The notes: generated by a model from the letters alone, not told the origin. DNA of 64,000 nt from Rhizobium nepotum 39/7 (GCF_000949865.1 NZ_JWJH01000015.1:109484-173483); one strand, 5' to 3'; numbered from the stretch's first letter, positions 1 through 9,065 are shown. Translations and numbers: made by a program.

Positions 1-935
1 CCGGTCCCGGAACCCGCGTTATCGACAAGCTCAACCGCTTCAGCCTGCACGAGGTGGATCTGAGTGAGGGCGCGGTGCTGGAAACCGGTTGCGTCTACAT
101 CGTGCCCCTGATGGAAAGCCTGGAATTGCCGGCGGAAATGTCGGCCTCGGCCAATCCGAAAAGCTCGACGGGGCGGCTTGATATCTTCACCCGCGTCATG
201 ACCGACAATGCGCAGGAATTCGACAAGATACCGGCGGGATATGCCGGTCCGCTTTATCTGGAAATCAGCCCGCGCACCTTCCCCGTCGTCGTGCGTCGCG
301 GCTCGCGCCTGTCGCAGATCCGCTTTCGCATCGGCCATTCGCTGCTCAACGAAAGCGAGCTTCTGAAATTGCACGAGAGGGAAACGCTGGTCGCCAGCGA
401 AACCCCGAATGTGACCGGCGGCGGCATCGCGCTTTCCATCGACCTCAAGGGTTTCGGCGAGAATGGGCTGATCGGCTATCGCGGCAAACACCACACGGCG
501 GTAGTGGATGTCGACAAGAAGGCCCAGCACGACGTTCTCGATTTCTGGGAGCCGCTCCATGCGCGCGGCCGCGCCGAGCTGATCCTCGATCCGGATGAGT
601 TCTACATCCTTGTCTCACGCGAGGCCGTACACGTGCCCCCGTCTTATGCGGCGGAAATGACCCCTTTCGACCCGCTGGTGGGCGAGTTCCGTGTGCATTA
701 TGCCGGCTTTTTCGATCCCGGTTTTGGCCACGCACAGGCGGGCGGCACAGGCAGCCGCGCCGTGCTTGAAGTGCGCAGCCACGAAGTGCCCTTCATTCTC
801 GAACATGGCCAGATCGTTGGCCGGCTGGTTTACGAACACATGCTGCAAAAGCCGGAAGGCCTCTACGGCAGCGGCCTCGGCTCCAATTATCAGGCGCAGG
901 GGTTGAAGCTGTCCAAGCATTTTCGACCCGCATAA
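1..935 (+). CDS. dcd: dCTP deaminase (long alphaproteobacterial form), 5' partial
   Basis: Deaminates dCTP to dUTP, feeding dUMP for thymidylate synthesis in the cytoplasm. The reading frame is open from base 3, so the true start lies upstream of the window; the internal GTG at base 54 is not a credible start because coding sequence continues through it. The visible part, about 310 residues, contains the dCTP-deaminase/dUTPase beta-barrel core with PAGYAGPLYLEISPRT and the following VVVRRGSRLSQIRF strand. This is the long rhizobial type of roughly 360 residues, about twice the E. coli Dcd, with a second related half at the C-terminus. It ends just before a tRNA gene. Family call is from motif recognition. 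Confidence 0.88.
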   Translation, partial: GPGTRVIDKLNRFSLHEVDLSEGAVLETGCVYIVPLMESLELPAEMSASANPKSSTGRLDIFTRVMTDNAQEFDKIPAGYAGPLYLEISPRTFPVVVRRGSRLSQIRFRIGHSLLNESELLKLHERETLVASETPNVTGGGIALSIDLKGFGENGLIGYRGKHHTAVVDVDKKAQHDVLDFWEPLHARGRAELILDPDEFYILVSREAVHVPPSYAAEMTPFDPLVGEFRVHYAGFFDPGFGHAQAGGTGSRAVLEVRSHEVPFILEHGQIVGRLVYEHMLQKPEGLYGSGLGSNYQAQGLKLSKHFRPA

Positions 936-951
936 TGACCTTGCCGGATGC

Positions 952-980
952 TTGACACCCGCTGCAAACTGTCGGATGTC
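952..980 (+). promoter_or_regulatory. Putative sigma-70 promoter of tRNA-Gly
   Basis: A perfect TTGACA -35 hexamer lies at 952-957, and a weak -10 candidate (GATGTC) follows after 17 bases at 975-980. This would place the transcription start only a few bases before the tRNA at 993. The -35 is clear; the -10 is poor. Confidence 0.45.
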
Positions 981-992
981 TTAGCTTCAGGC

Positions 993-1066
993 GCGGGTGT
1001 AGCTCAATGGTAGAGCAGCAGCTTCCCAAGCTGAATACGAGGGTTCGATTCCCTTCACCCGCTCCA
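993..1066 (+). tRNA. tRNA-Gly (anticodon CCC)
   Basis: The 74-base sequence folds as a cloverleaf. The acceptor stem GCGGGTG (993-999) pairs with CACCCGC (1056-1062), followed by discriminator T and an encoded CCA at 1064-1066. The D arm carries AGCTCAATGGTAGAGC. The anticodon loop is TTCCCAA within the stem CAGC/GCTG, giving anticodon CCC, which reads GGG glycine codons. The T arm is GAGGGTTCGATTCCCTTC. Confidence 0.97.
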
Positions 1067-1217
1067 GTTTTCAAGACAGCCGAAAGCCTTCCTGATTAGC
1101 AAAAAAGCATGGCCGCTGCCGCTTTATATGGGTGTCCGGGCGCCTACACGATTTATCTTGACTACGATTTAATTGCACGTAATAGTTGATGCAGTCGTAG
1201 CATTTGGGGATGGTGTT

Positions 1218-1943
1218 ATGAGTCGCAAGCTTCTTTCGGAATTTCTTGGTACGTTCTGGCTCGTGTTCGGAGGTTGCGGCAGTGCGGTTTTCGCCGCCGC
1301 TTTTCCAGAACTCGGCATTGGCTTTCTCGGTGTCGCTTTCGCCTTCGGTCTCACGGTTCTGACCATGGCCTATGCGGTCGGGGGCATTTCGGGCGGTCAT
1401 TTCAATCCGGCCGTTTCCGTCGGTCTGTCCGTTGCCGGCAAATTCCCGGCATCGAACCTCGTTCCTTATATAGTGGCGCAGGTTCTGGGGGCTGCCGTGG
1501 CGGCGGGCGCGCTTTATGTCATCGTCACCGGTAAGGCGGGGGCCGAAATTGGCGGTTTTGCCGCCAATGGTTACGGTGAACATTCGCCGGGCGGATACTC
1601 CCTCGTCTCGGCGCTGCTGATCGAGGTCATCTTGACGGCATTTTTCCTGATCATCATTCTGGGGTCGACACATGGCAGGGTTCCAGCTGGCTTTGCGCCG
1701 ATTGCCATCGGCCTTGCCCTTACCCTTATTCATCTGATCTCCATTCCGGTCACTAACACTTCCGTCAATCCAGCCCGCTCGACGGGACAGGCATTGTTCG
1801 TTGGTGGATGGGCGCTGCAACAGCTCTGGCTGTTCTGGCTTGCTCCAATCCTCGGCGGTGCTATCGGCGCCGTGGTCTGGAAAGTTTTTGGCGAGGAAGA
1901 GAAAGTCGGCCACGCCGGTTCTGTCCAGCCCGCTCAGACATAA
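1218..1943 (+). CDS. aqpZ: Aquaporin Z-type water channel
   Basis: Inner-membrane MIP-family channel for osmotic water flow. The protein has 241 residues and six hydrophobic segments, with the two half-helix signatures of the family: HFNPAVSVG in the first half and [10 protein letters not shown] in the second. The start chosen is the ATG at 1218 ([13 protein letters not shown]), the usual aquaporin N-terminus, preceded by GGGGA. The upstream in-frame ATG at 1173 would add 15 residues unlike the family. Arginine follows the second NPA, as in water-selective members, which argues against a glycerol facilitator. A small glycine-rich gene follows 52 bases downstream. Confidence 0.95.
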   Translation: MSRKLLSEFLGTFWLVFGGCGSAVFAAAFPELGIGFLGVAFAFGLTVLTMAYAVGGISGGHFNPAVSVGLSVAGKFPASNLVPYIVAQVLGAAVAAGALYVIVTGKAGAEIGGFAANGYGEHSPGGYSLVSALLIEVILTAFFLIIILGSTHGRVPAGFAPIAIGLALTLIHLISIPVTNTSVNPARSTGQALFVGGWALQQLWLFWLAPILGGAIGAVVWKVFGEEEKVGHAGSVQPAQT

Positions 1944-1995
1944 ATGGGAAGCTTTGTTTCCCCGAATGGTCGGGGAAACCAGTGAGGAGGATGAC

Positions 1996-2289
1996 ATGGA
2001 TCTTACTTCGATATTGACCCAAATTGTCGGTGGTGCGATTGGCGGTACGGCCGGCGGAAAAATACTGAAGGATTCCGATCTCGGCTCGCTCGGCAACCTG
2101 ATTGCGGGCGCCGTTGGCGGCATCGGTGGAGGAAGCGTACTCGGATCGCTGCTGGGGGCAGGTGGAACTGCGGCAGCCGGCGGCATGGATATCGGCGCTC
2201 TTGCCGGCCAGCTCGTTGGCGGTGGCATCGGTGGCCTGATCGTCCAGGTCGTCGTCGGCCTGATCAAGAACAAGCTCGTCGCCAAATAA
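1996..2289 (+). CDS. Small glycine-rich hydrophobic protein, function unknown
   Basis: A 97-residue protein dominated by Gly, Ala, Leu, Ile and Val, with repeated GG(x)GG patterns (VGGAIGGTAGGK, AGAVGGIGGGS, VGGGIGGLIVQ) ending in a short basic tail KNKLVAK. A strong ribosome site GAGGAGG (1984-1990) sits five bases before the ATG, so the gene looks genuinely translated. The composition suggests one or two membrane-embedded glycine-zipper helices, like small membrane proteins annotated as hypothetical in rhizobia. It follows aqpZ on the same strand and precedes a terminator-like hairpin. Function not recognised. Confidence 0.72.
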   Translation: MDLTSILTQIVGGAIGGTAGGKILKDSDLGSLGNLIAGAVGGIGGGSVLGSLLGAGGTAAAGGMDIGALAGQLVGGGIGGLIVQVVVGLIKNKLVAK

Positions 2290-2323
2290 AGTTGTTCAGT
2301 CGCTGTTGTGATGAAGCGATAGA

Positions 2324-2366
2324 CCTTGCCGGAGGAGGAACCTCGTTCGGCAGGGTGTTTTGGTTT
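2324..2366 (+). terminator. Probable intrinsic terminator after the glycine-rich gene
   Basis: CCTTGCCG (2324-2331) pairs with CGGCAGGG (2348-2355), with one G-T pair, and an inner GAGG/CCTC pair extends the stem. A T-rich run, TGTTTTGGTTT, follows at 2356-2366. Confidence 0.6.
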
Positions 2367-2507
2367 ATGCTGCATCTATAGGCGAGCCCCGCCGTAACCC
2401 GAAACCGTTTGCAAAAAGCAACAGCGCAAGCTGAAAACGGTGAGGCGCGTCCTGCGTGTCGCGAAAAGAAGCGTTGGGAACGCGCCTCTTTAATTGCCTA
2501 TGTCTTC

Positions 2508-4445
2508 TCAGGTCGTGTTTTTGACGACCGGCATATGGGGTGTCTTGTTCCAGACGAAGGGGCTGGTTTTCAACTCCGCCACAGCGCGCCATGCCGCGAC
2601 TGACAACATCAGCCAGTAAAGCGGGATCGCCAACCAGCGCTGTCCGATCTGTTGTTTCTCGTAAGGTATCATCCTGTTTCGGCCCATCAGCACGAAGATG
2701 GCGTAGCTTCCGAAAATATTCAGCGTATCGATGAAAAACAGAAGGCCCTGCCAGGAAAGCAGCATACCCGCGCCATTTTCGCTGATCGTCATGACCATGA
2801 AGGCGAAGGAAACGAACAGCAAGGGATGGGCCAGCGACGACAGAAGCATACCGCCGATCAGCAGCTGGAAGACGAGATAGGCGACCCAGCCCATGTGGCG
2901 CGCAGTGGTAAAGGGCGCGCGGGTCATCACCAGCCAGCTCTGCAGCCAGCCTTTGTACCAGCGTGCGCGCTGGCTCAACCAGACCGGAAGCGAGGTTGGC
3001 GCGTCCTCCAGTGTCTGTCGCCGGATGACGCCGCAGCGATAACCGAGCCTGTGCAGCCTGAGGCCTATATCGGCGTCTTCCGTGACATTGTAAGGGTCCC
3101 AGGCACCGGCCCGGCGCAATACGGCGGTTCGGAAATGATTGGATGTGCCGCCAAGCGGCAGCGGCAGCCGGTGTGCGGCGAGAACGGGCAGCATGCAGCG
3201 GAAGAGGCCGGAATATTCCAGTGCGAAACAGGCGCTGAGCCAGGAGGAGCGAGCATTGCTGATGATAAGCGGAGCCTGCAGGCAGGCCACGTCGTCCGGT
3301 TGATCATGGAAGGTGGCGTAGGCTTCGCGTAGTTGTTGTGGATGGGGGCGGTCTTCGGCGTCGTAAACGGCAACGAACGCACCACGCGCGCCGGAGAGCG
3401 CGTAGGTCAGGGCCTTCGGTTTGGTGCGGGGCAGGGACGGCGGCACCCTGACGATTTCGATATGCGGACCGGGGTTTGTCCGCAGGATAGCCTCGATCGT
3501 CGCTTCGTCATCGGCCTCGCAGACGAGCTTGATGTCGAGCCGAGATTTGGGCCAGTCCAGCCGCTCAAGCGCATTGACAAGTTGCGCGACGATGGCCTCT
3601 TCGCGATAAAGCGCCACGAGAACGGTGTAGACAGGCAGCTCCCCGTCCTGCTGGAGCGGAACGATGGTTTTCACATCGTTTTCTCTGGACGAGTGGACAA
3701 GTGCAAACAACCTGAAAAGCAGGGTTGAGAGATAAAGCATCGTCAGGGTGACATGAATATAAGCCAGAGCCGCCTGCGTATAAAACAGCAGCGACAGAAT
3801 GAGCAGGGTAACGAAAACGCCGCTTATAAAACCCTGCTCACCGTGCAGCGTGATCCTGGCGGAATGCTGCGGCGTGGTGTTGAAAAGCTGTTGGCGCGCT
3901 TCCCGGCAGCGGCGTGTCTCACCCGCCTTCCAGATCGCGCTGCGCATGGCTTGCGGTGTGGTTACGGCAAGTTCGTCGAAAAGATGTGGATGTTGATCGA
4001 GCATGCGCTTCAGCAATTCCATCCGCCCCAGTTCCGGCACGATCAGAAGTGCTGGTTTGCTGTTTGATGGTATCAGCCGAAGGATCCGTGGTTCGGCAAG
4101 CTGCGTATCCAGATGGTTTATGTCCGCCACCCGTTCCGGATTGATTTCCGGGAGAAACGGCAATCGCAGAAATCTGGCAAAAGCACCGAAATATGCATCC
4201 GTCTCGACAAGGCCGCTTGCCAGCAACTCCTCTTCCACCGTCGAGCCGTTTTCGAGGGCCTGTTCTTCGAATGTGCTGATATAGGGCTTGCCGAATCCGA
4301 GCGATGAAAGAAAGCGCGCCGCTCCTGTTTCGTTCCCTTCGGGAAAACTCCAGGGCGGATTGTCGTCCTTCAGCGAAAACGGAATTTTTCGTTTCGCCGG
4401 CGTCGTGTGAAACGATTCTCGTGTATAATGGCTAAAATAATCCAT
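2508..4445 (-). CDS. Membrane GT2 glycosyltransferase with MshEN/GspE-like N-terminal domain
   Basis: A processive-type family 2 glycosyltransferase of 645 residues, probably making a surface polysaccharide at the inner membrane. Residues about 45-170 resemble the N-terminal domain of type II secretion ATPases (MshEN-like, as in NfrB-type proteins). Two membrane helices lie near 205-250. The catalytic domain begins at PVYTVLVALYREE (271), with the acidic DAED (362-365), TED (455-457) and QRARW (492-496) motifs of cellulose-synthase-like enzymes. C-terminal membrane helices follow. It is divergent from the solute-binding protein gene at 4499. The MshEN-like domain can bind cyclic di-GMP in some proteins; whether this one does is inference. 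Substrate unknown. Confidence 0.85.
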   Translation of the reverse strand: MDYFSHYTRESFHTTPAKRKIPFSLKDDNPPWSFPEGNETGAARFLSSLGFGKPYISTFEEQALENGSTVEEELLASGLVETDAYFGAFARFLRLPFLPEINPERVADINHLDTQLAEPRILRLIPSNSKPALLIVPELGRMELLKRMLDQHPHLFDELAVTTPQAMRSAIWKAGETRRCREARQQLFNTTPQHSARITLHGEQGFISGVFVTLLILSLLFYTQAALAYIHVTLTMLYLSTLLFRLFALVHSSRENDVKTIVPLQQDGELPVYTVLVALYREEAIVAQLVNALERLDWPKSRLDIKLVCEADDEATIEAILRTNPGPHIEIVRVPPSLPRTKPKALTYALSGARGAFVAVYDAEDRPHPQQLREAYATFHDQPDDVACLQAPLIISNARSSWLSACFALEYSGLFRCMLPVLAAHRLPLPLGGTSNHFRTAVLRRAGAWDPYNVTEDADIGLRLHRLGYRCGVIRRQTLEDAPTSLPVWLSQRARWYKGWLQSWLVMTRAPFTTARHMGWVAYLVFQLLIGGMLLSSLAHPLLFVSFAFMVMTISENGAGMLLSWQGLLFFIDTLNIFGSYAIFVLMGRNRMIPYEKQQIGQRWLAIPLYWLMLSVAAWRAVAELKTSPFVWNKTPHMPVVKNTT

Positions 4446-4498
4446 GCATCGCCGCCGTCGTCATGGTAACGCCCAACTTCCTGCTGTGGACAGTATAG

Positions 4499-5377
4499 AT
4501 GAGAATGACGAATGTAACGCGAAATATAAGTCTTGCATTTACTTTAGCTATCGCTTTACAATTTGTTGGTATTTTTGGAAAACTTCATGCGGAAGGCCTA
4601 TCGGACGGAGGCCGCATGCCGGTGTTGTTCGACGCGCAGGAGCGGTTTCCGGGCGGCGATCTTTCTTCCGTCCCCCGGGTCAGGTTTCTGATGTCGGTCG
4701 ATTTTCCGCCATTCAATTTTACCGATCAGGAAGGCCGGCTTGCGGGTTTCCATGTCGATCTGGTGCGTGAAATCTGCTCCCAGCTGAAGATAGAAAGCAA
4801 ATGTCAGGTGCAGGCGCTGCCGTTTGACGAGCTGGAGGCGGCCCTGGAAATGGGAGAGGGCGAAGCGGTGATTTCCGGCCTCGCCACCACGGCCGATCTG
4901 CGCAAGAGTTTCACCTTCTCGCGTCCCTATTTGTTGTTACCCGCCCGTCTTGCCGTCAACAAGGCGGCGAAATTCACCGGCTCCGGTGCCGACGCCCTGT
5001 CGGGAAAGAAGGTGGGCGCGGTCACAGGCTCACGGCACGAACAGATGCTCAAGGCGTTTTTTCCGAAAGCGACGACTGAAGGTTTTAATGGGTATGAACC
5101 CATGTATGAAGCGCTGAAGACAGGCAAGGTAGACGCCATTTTCGCCGATGGCCTGCGCCTGCCTTTCTGGGTTTCAGGAAGCACGTCCGAAGGCTGCTGC
5201 GCAATTTTCGGCGGCCCTTACATGTCCGACAGATTTCTGGGCGAAGGCCTTTCCATCATGGCTGTGGATCCGGACAACGTGCTTGTGCCGGCCTTCGATC
5301 AGGCCCTGGCAGCACTTTCCCGCAACGGCCGGCTGGAGGAAATCTACCGGCGTTATTTCCCCTACGGCCTCTATTAG
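4499..5377 (+). CDS. Periplasmic amino-acid-type solute-binding protein (SBP_bac_3 family)
   Basis: A 292-residue secreted protein. Residues about 8-31 form a signal peptide (hydrophobic LAFTLAIALQFVGIF, then HAEG). The mature part has the family-3 solute-binding pattern: VDFPPFNFTDQEGRLAGFHVD near the N-terminus, a SRPYLL segment, GKKVGAVTGS, and a C-terminal LSRNGRLEEIYRRYF. No permease or ATPase gene is adjacent, and the neighbours are polysaccharide genes. It may therefore serve a distant transporter or act as a periplasmic sensor; this is inference. ATG codons at 4499 and 4505 are both possible starts. Confidence 0.8.
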   Translation: MRMTNVTRNISLAFTLAIALQFVGIFGKLHAEGLSDGGRMPVLFDAQERFPGGDLSSVPRVRFLMSVDFPPFNFTDQEGRLAGFHVDLVREICSQLKIESKCQVQALPFDELEAALEMGEGEAVISGLATTADLRKSFTFSRPYLLLPARLAVNKAAKFTGSGADALSGKKVGAVTGSRHEQMLKAFFPKATTEGFNGYEPMYEALKTGKVDAIFADGLRLPFWVSGSTSEGCCAIFGGPYMSDRFLGEGLSIMAVDPDNVLVPAFDQALAALSRNGRLEEIYRRYFPYGLY

Positions 5378-5412
5378 AGAAATCCGGCTATCCGGATCGT
5401 CTCCGGCGTTGG

Positions 5413-6717
5413 CTATTTGGCTGGCGCAAAGGACGGGTCGCTGCGCCGCAATCGCAAAAGCGCGATCCATACGGCGGCGGCGATGGCGGATTCCACCAGG
5501 AAGTAGCTGCCGATCGTTCCCGAAATGCTGAAGGACCAGGTGAAGAAGGCGACAACGACGGAGCCGATGAGGTTGCCGCTGTTCCATATCTTGGCGCGAA
5601 TATCCTGTCGCCCGGATGCGCCAAGCGCCTCAAGTGCGGTCGCCGCAACCGCCATTGGCAGCACGACCCAGCAAAGGACGCGGGTAATCATGGGCAGCGA
5701 GACGTATTCGTCGCCGAACAACAGCGGCAGGAAGGGCGCGATGATAAAGATCACCAAAGCGCTACCGGCTGCGATGACAAGCGCCGCCTTCAGCACATTA
5801 TAGGCGCGTTCTATGGTTTTGGTGATGCCCTGAAGGGCGGCTGAGGCCGAACCCGGATAGATCAGCCGGTTGAGAGCCTCCACCGAGAGATAGGAGCTGT
5901 CGAGAATTCGCCGGGCGATGGAATAGCTGCCCAGAACCTCGGCGCTGGCAACTGCACCGAGAACGAGAATATCGGCATTGCCACGCACGGCCTTGAACAG
6001 GAACTGCGTCGAAAACAGGACGCCAATGCGGATTTCCTCGCGAACGATCCGGAAGACGGGCCTGCCGAGCCGGCCGATAGCCTTGACCGAAATTACCGCT
6101 GCAACGATGTGAGCGGCCAGGTTCCACAGGGCCCAGGCCTCCACCGTTTCCACCTTGAAGACCAGGCAGGCGACCACGGCGGCAATCGTGCGGGCGACGG
6201 CGAACATCACTTCCAGCTTGTTGGCCGAAGCGAAGTTGGAATGGGCGATGAAGCTTTGCGTGGAAAGCGAAATAACCTTCAGAAAAACGAGGTTCGTCAC
6301 CAGAATCAGGAAGGTGGTGATGAGTGTATGCAGCAATGTTTCCGATGTCGGAAAAAACACGGGGATCGTTACCATGCCGACGATGGTCAGCGCTACGCCG
6401 GTCGCGGCGCTCAACAGGTAACTGTGGCCGAGCATGACGGGAAACATGCTGCGGTCCTGCGCCACGCGGCGGATGAGCGATTCCTGCGAACCGATACCGC
6501 AGATCTGGACACCGAGATTGGTGACGGCCGTGATCGAGGCGTAAAGCGCGAACTGTTCGACGCCGAGATGGCGGGCAAGCAGGGCGAAGGTCAAAAGCTG
6601 CGCGGCGCTGGACATCAGAAGCGCCCCGCCGGATGCCATATAGGTCAATCCCAGTCTGACAAGATGGCCGAGCCGCGGCGTATTCAACGACACCTCATTC
6701 TCCATGTTTTCCGGCAT
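5413..6717 (-). CDS. Wzx-like polysaccharide flippase / MATE-superfamily membrane protein
   Basis: A 434-residue polytopic protein with about twelve hydrophobic segments and the layout of polysaccharide-transport proteins (LARHLGVEQFALYASITAVT near residue 50, a usual Wzx-type opening). It probably moves lipid-linked oligosaccharides across the inner membrane. It converges with the solute-binding gene, 35 bases apart, and is divergent from the Wzy/ligase-like gene at 6982. The start is the ATG at 6717; an internal ATG four codons later (MENEV) is an alternative. Substrate not predictable from sequence. Confidence 0.82.
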   Translation of the reverse strand: MPENMENEVSLNTPRLGHLVRLGLTYMASGGALLMSSAAQLLTFALLARHLGVEQFALYASITAVTNLGVQICGIGSQESLIRRVAQDRSMFPVMLGHSYLLSAATGVALTIVGMVTIPVFFPTSETLLHTLITTFLILVTNLVFLKVISLSTQSFIAHSNFASANKLEVMFAVARTIAAVVACLVFKVETVEAWALWNLAAHIVAAVISVKAIGRLGRPVFRIVREEIRIGVLFSTQFLFKAVRGNADILVLGAVASAEVLGSYSIARRILDSSYLSVEALNRLIYPGSASAALQGITKTIERAYNVLKAALVIAAGSALVIFIIAPFLPLLFGDEYVSLPMITRVLCWVVLPMAVAATALEALGASGRQDIRAKIWNSGNLIGSVVVAFFTWSFSISGTIGSYFLVESAIAAAVWIALLRLRRSDPSFAPAK

Positions 6718-6981
6718 CGCCGGGCGAATTCAAAAGATAGCTGCCCTGTTTTTTAAATTTGGTGAACTGAAAAAGCCGGAAACCGGGTGACAATCCAAAG
6801 GGCGGTAACCTGAATGAATGGCAGTTTCTCCTGTCTTAGCCTCCTTGAGGTAAGAGAGGGTTAAAGCAATTGCACAATAATGATGATAATGACTGTTTCT
6901 GGTTATTTGGACATGGCCCGGTTTCAAATGGGTTTCGTTGTTCGTCACAAGGCAGGCCAATGATCCGATTATCCGTTCCCG

Positions 6982-8289
6982 ATGCAGGCGACCATGCCGC
7001 GTTTCGCTGACACGCAGTCCATGTCTGCGCAAAGCGATGCTGTGTCCCTTTCGGGCAGTCGTCGCGACGCGATTTTTTTCGTCGTCACGATGCTCTATAT
7101 CTGGATATCCGTCGCGCCTTTTGAAAATCTCGCGGCTCCGCCCGTGCCGCACGCCGCCGCGAACCAGCTGACTGGGCTTGTGATTGCGCTGATTTTGGGC
7201 GTTTTTGCCCTGCGCCACCGGTTGACGGGGCTTTTGTTGCGGCCGCGTCTGCCCATTCTGCTGCTGTTTTCCTGGCTTGTGATTTGTTCGGTGATTGGCA
7301 CCGAGCCCGGCACCTCGCTGCAACGCCTGCTCTTTACAGCCCTCCTGTGCTTCATCACCAGCGTCCTCGTCGTCATGCCGAGGGACCGGCGGCAGTTCGA
7401 CCGGATGATAGCCGTCTTCGCCGTCATTCTGCTTGCGCTCTGTTATTTCGGGGTGATCTTTCTTCGCTCGCGTGCGATCCACCAGCCTTACGATCTTGAT
7501 GAAAAAGCGCTTGCTGGCGATTGGCGCGGCATCTTCAATCACAAGAATGCCGCGGCTCCGGCCATGATCATTCTTTTCATGATCGGCCTTTACCTGCGCA
7601 ATGCCTGGTCGACGGTCGGCGGCATCGCAATCACACTGCTGGCGGGTTTCTTCCTCTGGAAGACCAACGGGAAAACTGCGGCAATGCTGTTGCCCGTCAC
7701 CATCGCGCTGGTCTGGATCATGGAAAGGCATGCCGGCCGGACATTGCTGATGATCGGCGGTCTTCTGGCTTTCCTCAACATCCTCGCGGTCGGCTCCACC
7801 TATTTTCCAAGCATACGGGATCTGGTCGAAAGTCTGGGGATCGATTCCACCTTCACCGGCCGAACGGACATATGGCGACTGTCCTTCGACACCTTCGCGC
7901 AATCGCCGATTTTCGGGCAGGGCTTTCAGGCGTTCTGGACGAGCGACCGGCTTCTGGCGCAGGCCGATATTGCTGGCACTTGGGCTGTTTCCGCCTTCCA
8001 TGCCCATAATGGCTATGTGGAAAGCCTGCTGAATGGCGGCCTGCCAGCCTTTATCCTCATCGTCATATGGCTCGTCATCATACCCGCAAACGACTTCCGG
8101 ACTGCGGTGGAGAGGGGCACGGATTCGGGATTGACACGGCTTTTCGCACGAATTTGGGTGTATGCGCTGCTTTCTTCGTGTCTTGAGAGTAATTTCTTTA
8201 CCGGAACCGGGCCTATCTGGTCTTCGTTGCTGATCGCAATCTATTGTTTGAGACATCAGGCATACGACATACTTGAACAGGGACAGTAA
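6982..8289 (+). CDS. O-antigen ligase/polymerase-like membrane protein (Wzy/ExoQ type)
   Basis: A 435-residue polytopic membrane protein with about ten hydrophobic segments. A long loop before the C-terminal helices contains GRTDIWRLSFDTFAQSPIFG and FHAHNGYVESLLNGG, the pattern of the Wzy_C (O-antigen ligase) domain, including the His in HNGY. It probably polymerises or transfers sugar repeat units on the periplasmic face. A NodB-type deacetylase gene follows 26 bases downstream on the same strand, so the two are probably co-transcribed. The ATG at 6982 lacks a strong ribosome site; the ATG at 7021 is an alternative. Confidence 0.85.
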   Translation: MQATMPRFADTQSMSAQSDAVSLSGSRRDAIFFVVTMLYIWISVAPFENLAAPPVPHAAANQLTGLVIALILGVFALRHRLTGLLLRPRLPILLLFSWLVICSVIGTEPGTSLQRLLFTALLCFITSVLVVMPRDRRQFDRMIAVFAVILLALCYFGVIFLRSRAIHQPYDLDEKALAGDWRGIFNHKNAAAPAMIILFMIGLYLRNAWSTVGGIAITLLAGFFLWKTNGKTAAMLLPVTIALVWIMERHAGRTLLMIGGLLAFLNILAVGSTYFPSIRDLVESLGIDSTFTGRTDIWRLSFDTFAQSPIFGQGFQAFWTSDRLLAQADIAGTWAVSAFHAHNGYVESLLNGGLPAFILIVIWLVIIPANDFRTAVERGTDSGLTRLFARIWVYALLSSCLESNFFTGTGPIWSSLLIAIYCLRHQAYDILEQGQ

Positions 8290-8315
8290 ATTGCAGACAG
8301 GCCGGGGGGCTATGC

Positions 8316-9065
8316 ATGGCGCAGAAAATCGGGACCTTTGCAGACCGGATCAATAATCGGTTCGTGCGGTACTTTCCGGGACCGGCGGTGCGGATCGAAA
8401 CGTCCGAACCGATCGTCTCCTTTACATTCGACGATGTACCGGCGACTGCCTGGACGGAGGGCGCGCGCATCCTGGAAAACGAGGGTGTTTGCGGGACGTT
8501 TTACATTGCGGGCGTTTTCATCGACAAGCACGATAAACAGGAGATGATTTCCACGAAAGGCTGCTCGGAACTGGCTGCGGCCGGCCATGAGCTTGCCTGC
8601 CATACCTTTTCCCATCGCAAACTCTCGAGTTTTTCACGGCGCGGGCTTGAGGAGGATCTCGATCGTAACGACAGCGTGCTGGGATCGTTCGATGGAAGCC
8701 GGCACATGCGGAATTTCTCCGTTCCTTTCGGCATGGCCTCACCAGTCATGCAGCCCCTGCTGCGGCGCAGGTTCAGGACCGCTCGCGGCATCATGCCCGG
8801 CATCAACCGGGGCAACATCGACCCGTATAATCTTGCCGCGGTCGAATTGCGCGCCGATCAAAACTATCTCGATGCCGCCGATCACTGGCTCGACGACGTT
8901 TTGCAAAAGGGCGGCTGGCTCGTCATTTTCACCCACGATGTTTCGCAGACGCCGAGCTTTTACGGTTGCCCGGGAGACAGACTTCAGGGCCTCGTCCGCA
9001 AGGCGGCGTCCGGCGGTGCGAAGATCATGACGGTCGACGCCGCTGCAAGTACACTCGGCCTGTAA
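8316..9065 (+). CDS. Polysaccharide deacetylase (NodB homology, CE4 type)
   Basis: A 249-residue hydrolase expected to remove N- or O-acetyl groups from a polysaccharide. The catalytic motif SFTFDD holds the base/metal pair Asp39-Asp40. The metal-binding HTFSH motif gives His96 and His100. A later THDVSQTPSFYG segment carries a further conserved HD. There is no clear signal peptide, so it may act in the cytoplasm or be exported by another route. A G-rich ribosome site (GGGGGG) precedes the ATG at 8316. It is coupled to the Wzy-like gene upstream, which links it to modification of the same polymer. Confidence 0.88.
   Translation: MAQKIGTFADRINNRFVRYFPGPAVRIETSEPIVSFTFDDVPATAWTEGARILENEGVCGTFYIAGVFIDKHDKQEMISTKGCSELAAAGHELACHTFSHRKLSSFSRRGLEEDLDRNDSVLGSFDGSRHMRNFSVPFGMASPVMQPLLRRRFRTARGIMPGINRGNIDPYNLAAVELRADQNYLDAADHWLDDVLQKGGWLVIFTHDVSQTPSFYGCPGDRLQGLVRKAASGGAKIMTVDAAASTLGL

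Noticed and set aside
993..1066. tRNA-Gly and tRNA-Phe as integration sites of a mobile element
   Set aside because: Neither has an adjacent integrase, a direct repeat of the tRNA 3' end or foreign-looking genes.
793..1074. A 93-codon minus-strand frame over tRNA-Gly
   Set aside because: GEGNRTLVF is the usual false translation from a tRNA 3' end; the rest is antisense to dcd.
1071..2375. A 434-codon frame on the minus strand across aqpZ
   Set aside because: It is antisense to two credible genes and is low complexity (Pro/Ser/Thr/Arg); aqpZ on the plus strand has the NPA motifs.
5381..5400. Short ATCCGG/CCGGAT hairpin between the convergent solute-binding and flippase genes
   Set aside because: Only six base pairs and no T-tract, so it is too weak to claim as a terminator.
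6730..8256. A 508-codon minus-strand frame opposite the Wzy-like gene
   Set aside because: Very rich in Asp, Glu, His, Arg and Gln with no domain, as expected for the complement of a membrane-protein gene.
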